Shown here: piece by piece, positions 60,025-64,000 of the stretch
Layout: every line of letters starts with the position of its first letter
How positions within the stretch are numbered: position 1 is the stretch's first letter
Source of the DNA: Canna indica
Taxonomy: Eukaryota; Streptophyta; Magnoliopsida; Zingiberales; Cannaceae
Assembly: GCA_034359265.1 (NCBI GenBank)
Contig: CP136893.1
Span: forward strand, 21,460,001-21,524,000
Reading direction: 5' to 3'
DNA length: 64,000 bases
Program-made: the position numbers and the translations under genes
The notes under the pieces: generated by a model
The model's input: only the letters and a program-made list of their open reading frames with translations
Databases searched by the model: none
Told to the model about the DNA's origin: nothing

Positions 60025-60419
60025 TGAGTTGGGTCGGGTTAATTTCTTTCACAATTTTAATACACTATTCGACTCTTTTCCAGTCAATATATAGTCCAGA
60101 GAAAAATTGGTAGCGCTATTGATATAACGGGAATCTTGGACCGCTGAGTAAGGTGTGATGATGCCACATCGCTCTTGGATATTCTTCCCCGAAATGATTC
60201 TTATTTTTTTATTATTTTAATTATCCGTGATGCTGATTTCGTCGATCGCCACCTCCCTACCTCGGAAAAAAAAAAAAAAAAGCTCGGCTGAAAAACTCCA
60301 CCCAAAGTCTCTGCTCCAACTGTTAAATTATTACTGTGTCGCGAACCCTTCCGATATTCGTCTTCTCCCCTTTCTGCTCTGGGCTCTGGCATCGGATAGT
60401 GAATTAGTGAGAGCGAGAG
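60025..60419 (+). promoter_or_regulatory. Promoter and 5' UTR region of the BolA2-like gene
   Basis: The 400 bp between hAT copy 3 and the ATG should hold the promoter. TATATAG near 60091 is a possible TATA box, and an A15-16 run occurs at 60267-60282. No other gene is seen. Confidence 0.4.
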
Positions 60420-60862
60420 ATGGGGGTAACCAAAGAAGAAGTGGAGACCGTCTTGAACTCCAGCCTTAAGCCTTCTCATCTGGTAACCCTAAACGCCTCT
60501 TCCGTCCTCTTCTTCTTTGATTTGCTCTTGGAGAAAAAAATTCGAACCCTAACAATCTTCTCTTTATCTTGTTCTCCGCAGTCGGTGATCGATACTTCCG
60601 GAGGGTAAGCATCATTACGTGGTTTTCAATTTTGACTTGTATTTCCGGTTCTTCGTTGCTAATGGTGATGATGATGGGAAGGTGCGGCGCGAGCTTTGAG
60701 GTGGAGATTGTCTCGGCGGAGTTTGAGGGCAAGCGCCTGCTGGAGAGGCACCGTCTGGTGAACACGGCGCTGGCGGATCAGATGAAGCAGATCCATGCCC
60801 TCTCCATCAAGAAGGCTCTCACCCCTGCCCAGTGGAACCCTAACCCCGCCGCCACCAAGTAA
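60420..60862 (+). CDS. BOLA2: BolA2-like protein (three exons, 88 aa)
   Basis: Exons 60420-60482, 60582-60604 (23 nt) and 60682-60862 join in phase with GT...AG introns of 99 and 77 bp. The 88-aa product starts MGVTKEEVETVL and keeps the BolA signatures: DTSGGCGASFEVEIVS, FEGKRLLERHRLVN and IHALSIKKA. Human and plant BOLA2 proteins are of the same size. Cys30 and His67 correspond to the residues by which BolA2 helps hold a [2Fe-2S] cluster together with a monothiol glutaredoxin (GRXS17/Grx3 type) in the cytosol and nucleus. The protein acts in iron-sulfur trafficking and redox control. No targeting peptide is present, which separates it from the plastid and mitochondrial BolA1/BolA4 types. 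Symbol by family resemblance. Confidence 0.93.
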
Positions 60863-61419
60863 CAGTTGCAAAAACACTTGTAAACCAGCACAATCGATCT
60901 ATGGACACACATCTATCTTCTCCATCCCATCACTTCTTGAAATAAATAGCGGTATTATGAAGTTGGATCTCTTTCTCTTTACCTTGTTTCATTCTGAAGT
61001 ATGATGTCGATCTTAAACTGTGCTTAATGCCTGATAACAAATGCAAAGTAACGAAAGTTAAGTGTTTTATGCCCTGAATGCCCCTGCTTTCTGCTTATAG
61101 AATATGCTTCTGCAACATGATTGATAAGTTTTATATTGTTGTTTATTCATGATGTGCAGTGCATTCTTGTTGTTGCAAGCTTAATGATTGACCTGTTTGT
61201 GCTTTTGGGAATGCATATGAACCAAAATTTGGGCGCAACATATACAGAGATGTGGTATAGGGCACATTAGATCAATTTAACATCCAGATTGTGTAGTAGA
61301 ATGCACACTTGAGTTTGTATCTAGAACTGAGATTTTTTTATTCTTAATGTGATGTGATATTTAAACTTTTTTCATTGCCTTGATATACTAAGTAAAAATT
61401 TATTCTGGCTATGGGTCAT
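60863..61419. other. 3' flank of the BolA2-like gene
   Basis: It should contain the 3' UTR; AATAAATAG near 60941 is a candidate poly(A) signal. No other gene is recognised. Confidence 0.45.
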
Positions 61420-61870
61420 GGTGGCAATGCGCTGGGCTCCCCGACCATCTTCTAGCTGTGCCAAACACGGCCCGAAGATTTTTAGGGTCTCCCTAGCTCG
61501 ACTAGCGGCCCAGGCGCTCAAGCTTGAGCCAGCCTAAAACTAATTTAAAAATATTTTTAAAATATAGATAACATAGAAATTAAACAATTAATTAAAACTA
61601 TACTAAAAAATCTGAAATATCATTAAATAAATAATAAAATAATTAAAAAAAAATATGAAATAACTATTTATTTTAGTAATTTAAATGATTAATTAATTTA
61701 TTCAAATTAAAAAATCTAACTGTGGTCAGGCTCAGGCCCTGGCTTGGGCTGGCCCACGTGCCTTAGAGGAACTGCCCAATCTGATCCCATAAAGTGGCCG
61801 GGCTGGGTTTGGGCAGGCCCAACCCTACGGTCCTACCACGTGGCATTCACGAGTGCTAACAATTTGCAAG
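61420..61870. mobile_element. Possible MITE with GC-rich ends
   Basis: Two GC-rich blocks (61420-61540 and 61725-61860) with GGCCC/GGGCC phrases in opposite sense flank an AT-rich middle, a common non-autonomous hAT layout. The terminal repeats are not clean and no duplication is seen. Confidence 0.3.
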
Positions 61871-64000
61871 TGACATTATGTAGCATAAATATTTGGGAAT
61901 TTTAATTCTTAAGTGTCTGAATGAAATAGAGTTTGCAGTTACTATGGCTCTTTGAGTGATGTTGATCACCACGATTAATAGTAGTCTGTGGTTTATAACA
62001 AATGGAAAACACTAAAAAAATCTAATGCAAAGTTAGTGTTTTGTGTTGATGAATGTAATTCTTCCTGCGTATATGATATATATATGCCACATGATTAATG
62101 TGTTTTATATTGTTGATTAGTCATGATCTGCAGTACATACTACTGTTTCTGTTTGTTGGAATTCATAGTTTTAGGGATGATTAACGAGCTCTATGTTGTT
62201 GATTAGTCAAGATCTGCAGTGCATACTATTGTTGTAAACCAAGGTGATTGACTTGTTTGTGTTTGTTAGAATGCATAATTTTAGGTACAATATATTATAG
62301 GGTACATGAATTTTTTTTTTACTTTGTGCAAGGACAAATCTTTAGCTATACCGTATTTTTTTGCTACTGATGATACTAGTAATGCTCCCGGATATATAAT
62401 TATGGCCATATATTGGTCATAGATAAGGTAGGAGACGAAAGCATAGTATCCAATATGAAGCCTCTGATAGAAGTTGCATTAAGTTTCATTGATTACAGAA
62501 TAAAGTTCACTTATTGATGGGATACTTTCCAGCATGATCTTAACAAGCTATTATGCACTTTCCTAAATGTGATAATTCTGGTGTGCTTCCCTTGATTTCC
62601 TGTGTATATAACTAAAGATAGGATCTTACACCGCTCAATCGTGATGAAACTTTCATATACCAAAATAGCTGGACAAGTTGAGACTTTGTGGCTTATTGAA
62701 GAATTTAAAATAATTTCTAAGCTGAAAAATAAAGAATTTTATCCATGCTTATGGAGATACTATGTCACTAATGAACTACTATTTGGAAGAAAAAAATTGC
62801 ATTTTTGATAGGAGTTAGATAATAGTTTCTTGAAACGTTGTGTCATAAATCTGTAATCCACTCATATGCTGCTTACAACTTCTTAATTTTTTGTGCATTC
62901 GTGCTCAACTTTGCACTTTTAGTTATATATGTAGTTTCATTTTGAGAATTTCATCCCTTTCTTGAGCAGGTGTGATAGTCAAGGAGCTTTTATGTTCATC
63001 TATTTGAATAATTGTCTGTTTTCACTGAATTATTTTCAGGGATTTGTAAAAGTGAATGAATCAGTGTTTGTGTGCATTGTAATGATGCTCTGCCGCTGCC
63101 TGGGAGTATATGATTCGAGTTTAGGGAAACCTGGGAGTAATCATAGTTTAGTAGTCGGACAAAGCATTTTAGATCCTTAACAAATGTGCCACCATAGCAG
63201 AGCAAGTTAATAGTGTTTTAACTTATTTAAGTTTTGGGAAATTAGGTTGAATGGTAATAAAAAAAATTATTTTAATGGCCAGTTTATGTTTTTCTTTAAA
63301 AAACAAACCAATCCAAATGAATTTTTGCGAAGAAAAGTAGAAGAATGGTTTCACTCCATTGGTCTGGATGTAATTTTGTTTCAAGCCGGCTATTTGAGAC
63401 CTTGTGGGATCCAATTGTGATGGGGGAATTGATGGGAGACAATAGTTGAGAGGGAATTGATGGGATCTGGTTTCCTTTTGTGTGTTATTTTCTTGTGAGA
63501 TGTTGAGAGGAAGTAAAAGTTCACCAAATATGAGGAAGATAGTATTCTGATTAAGGATAAAGTGACGTCTGATATCGTCAAGGGAGCTGAAGTAGACTGG
63601 AAACTTTACAACTAACACAAGCAAATCTCAGTTCAATTACTAATCGGGATGGTGCCAGTAAATCTAAAGTTGATGAATAGAAATGTGGAAGACTTCTCTA
63701 ACACAAGTAAGAGGAAGTTCCGATTAATGTTCCAATAGAAGAGGGGTCAACTGTCTTGCACAAGAAAATGATAGATGCATTCCAAATTCAGTGAACAGCA
63801 TCCGTGATACTGAACTTTTGCTTAAGGATATAAATCTAGGAGGTTGGTAAAGGAGGATCAAAATGCAGGTGGTTTTCTTTTCATCTATAAGCAAGGAAGG
63901 GCAAAGACGAAAAGATACTCAAATGACCCTAAGGTGATGATCCTGGTGCCAATAAGGCAGATGTGAACATGTTCAATTAGATAAAGAACATTGTTTGAAA
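61871..64000. other. Intergenic DNA to the right edge
   Basis: It contains two related passages around 62090-62170 and 62190-62290 (ATTGTTGATTAGTCA(T/A)GATC then TGCAGT) that also echo 61130-61210, so there is local duplication. Frames at 62602, 62962 and 63223-63624 show no recognised family. No RNA gene is seen. Confidence 0.45.

Noticed and set aside
63223..63624. 133-aa minus-strand frame
   Set aside because: AT-rich composition, no recognised motif, no splice or promoter context; kept as intergenic.

Overview
The window is nuclear DNA of a flowering plant. It has genes with short introns, GC-rich exons in one gene, AT-rich intergenic DNA and deeply nested transposable elements. The GC-rich BPS1-like exons and the Tekay/Del-like and CACTA content would suit a monocot, but species cannot be resolved from sequence alone. 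Only two host genes look intact: a BYPASS1/BPS1-like gene (minus strand, 4607-5666, two exons) and a BolA2-like iron-sulfur protein gene (plus strand, 60420-60862, three exons, 88 aa, with a 23-nt middle exon). Almost everything between them is mobile DNA.

Layout. 1-2.2 kb holds unrelated gene scraps: an unrecognised frame, a GT31 beta-1,3-galactosyltransferase exon and a MOR1/GEM1 TOG-domain fragment with its intron. 2.2-2.8 kb is a hAT-type MITE; 4.6-5.7 kb the BPS1-like gene; 6.6-7.1 kb another hAT-like MITE. 8,992-32,166 is one Ty3/gypsy chromovirus (5-bp duplication GGTTT, iMet-type primer site, 2.7-kb LTRs) whose gag-pol is decayed. Its integrase is split at 15,603-28,657 by a non-autonomous LTR element (duplication GCATG), and the 3' LTR of that element is split at 16,259-21,938 by CACTA element A (duplication AAT). 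That makes a three-level nest. A Mutator-type MITE sits in the gypsy 5' LTR.

32.2-37.9 kb carries a long-TIR Mutator-like element, two tRNA-derived SINE copies, an unrecognised gene-like remnant and two adjacent ~0.7-kb copies resembling Ty1/copia LTRs. 37,913-52,287 is an old CACTA element C (duplication TAT). CACTA element B (43,239-50,486, duplication GGA) inserted into C's transposase gene, and a hAT MITE inserted near C's end. B encodes a complete 1163-aa TNP2-type transposase. Its five-exon accessory gene has one nonsense codon.

52.3-60.0 kb holds a further CACTA 3' remnant, two Tourist-like (PIF/Harbinger) MITEs, a decayed LINE ORF1 (DUF4283), a second long-TIR Mutator-like MITE and a third hAT MITE. 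The BolA2 gene follows; about 3 kb after it shows no recognisable gene.

How parts interact: the CACTA copies share TIRs (CACTACTAGAA), a TATA box beside subterminal hairpin repeats, a ~175-bp palindrome in the transposase leader, a 26-bp minisatellite (5 units in A, 10 in B) and a two-gene layout. A's TNP2 is dead but its accessory exons lack the stop found in B; B's TNP2 is open but its accessory gene has a stop. The non-autonomous LTR element shares pre-PPT and LTR-end sequence with the gypsy element it sits in, suggesting it borrowed proteins from that family.
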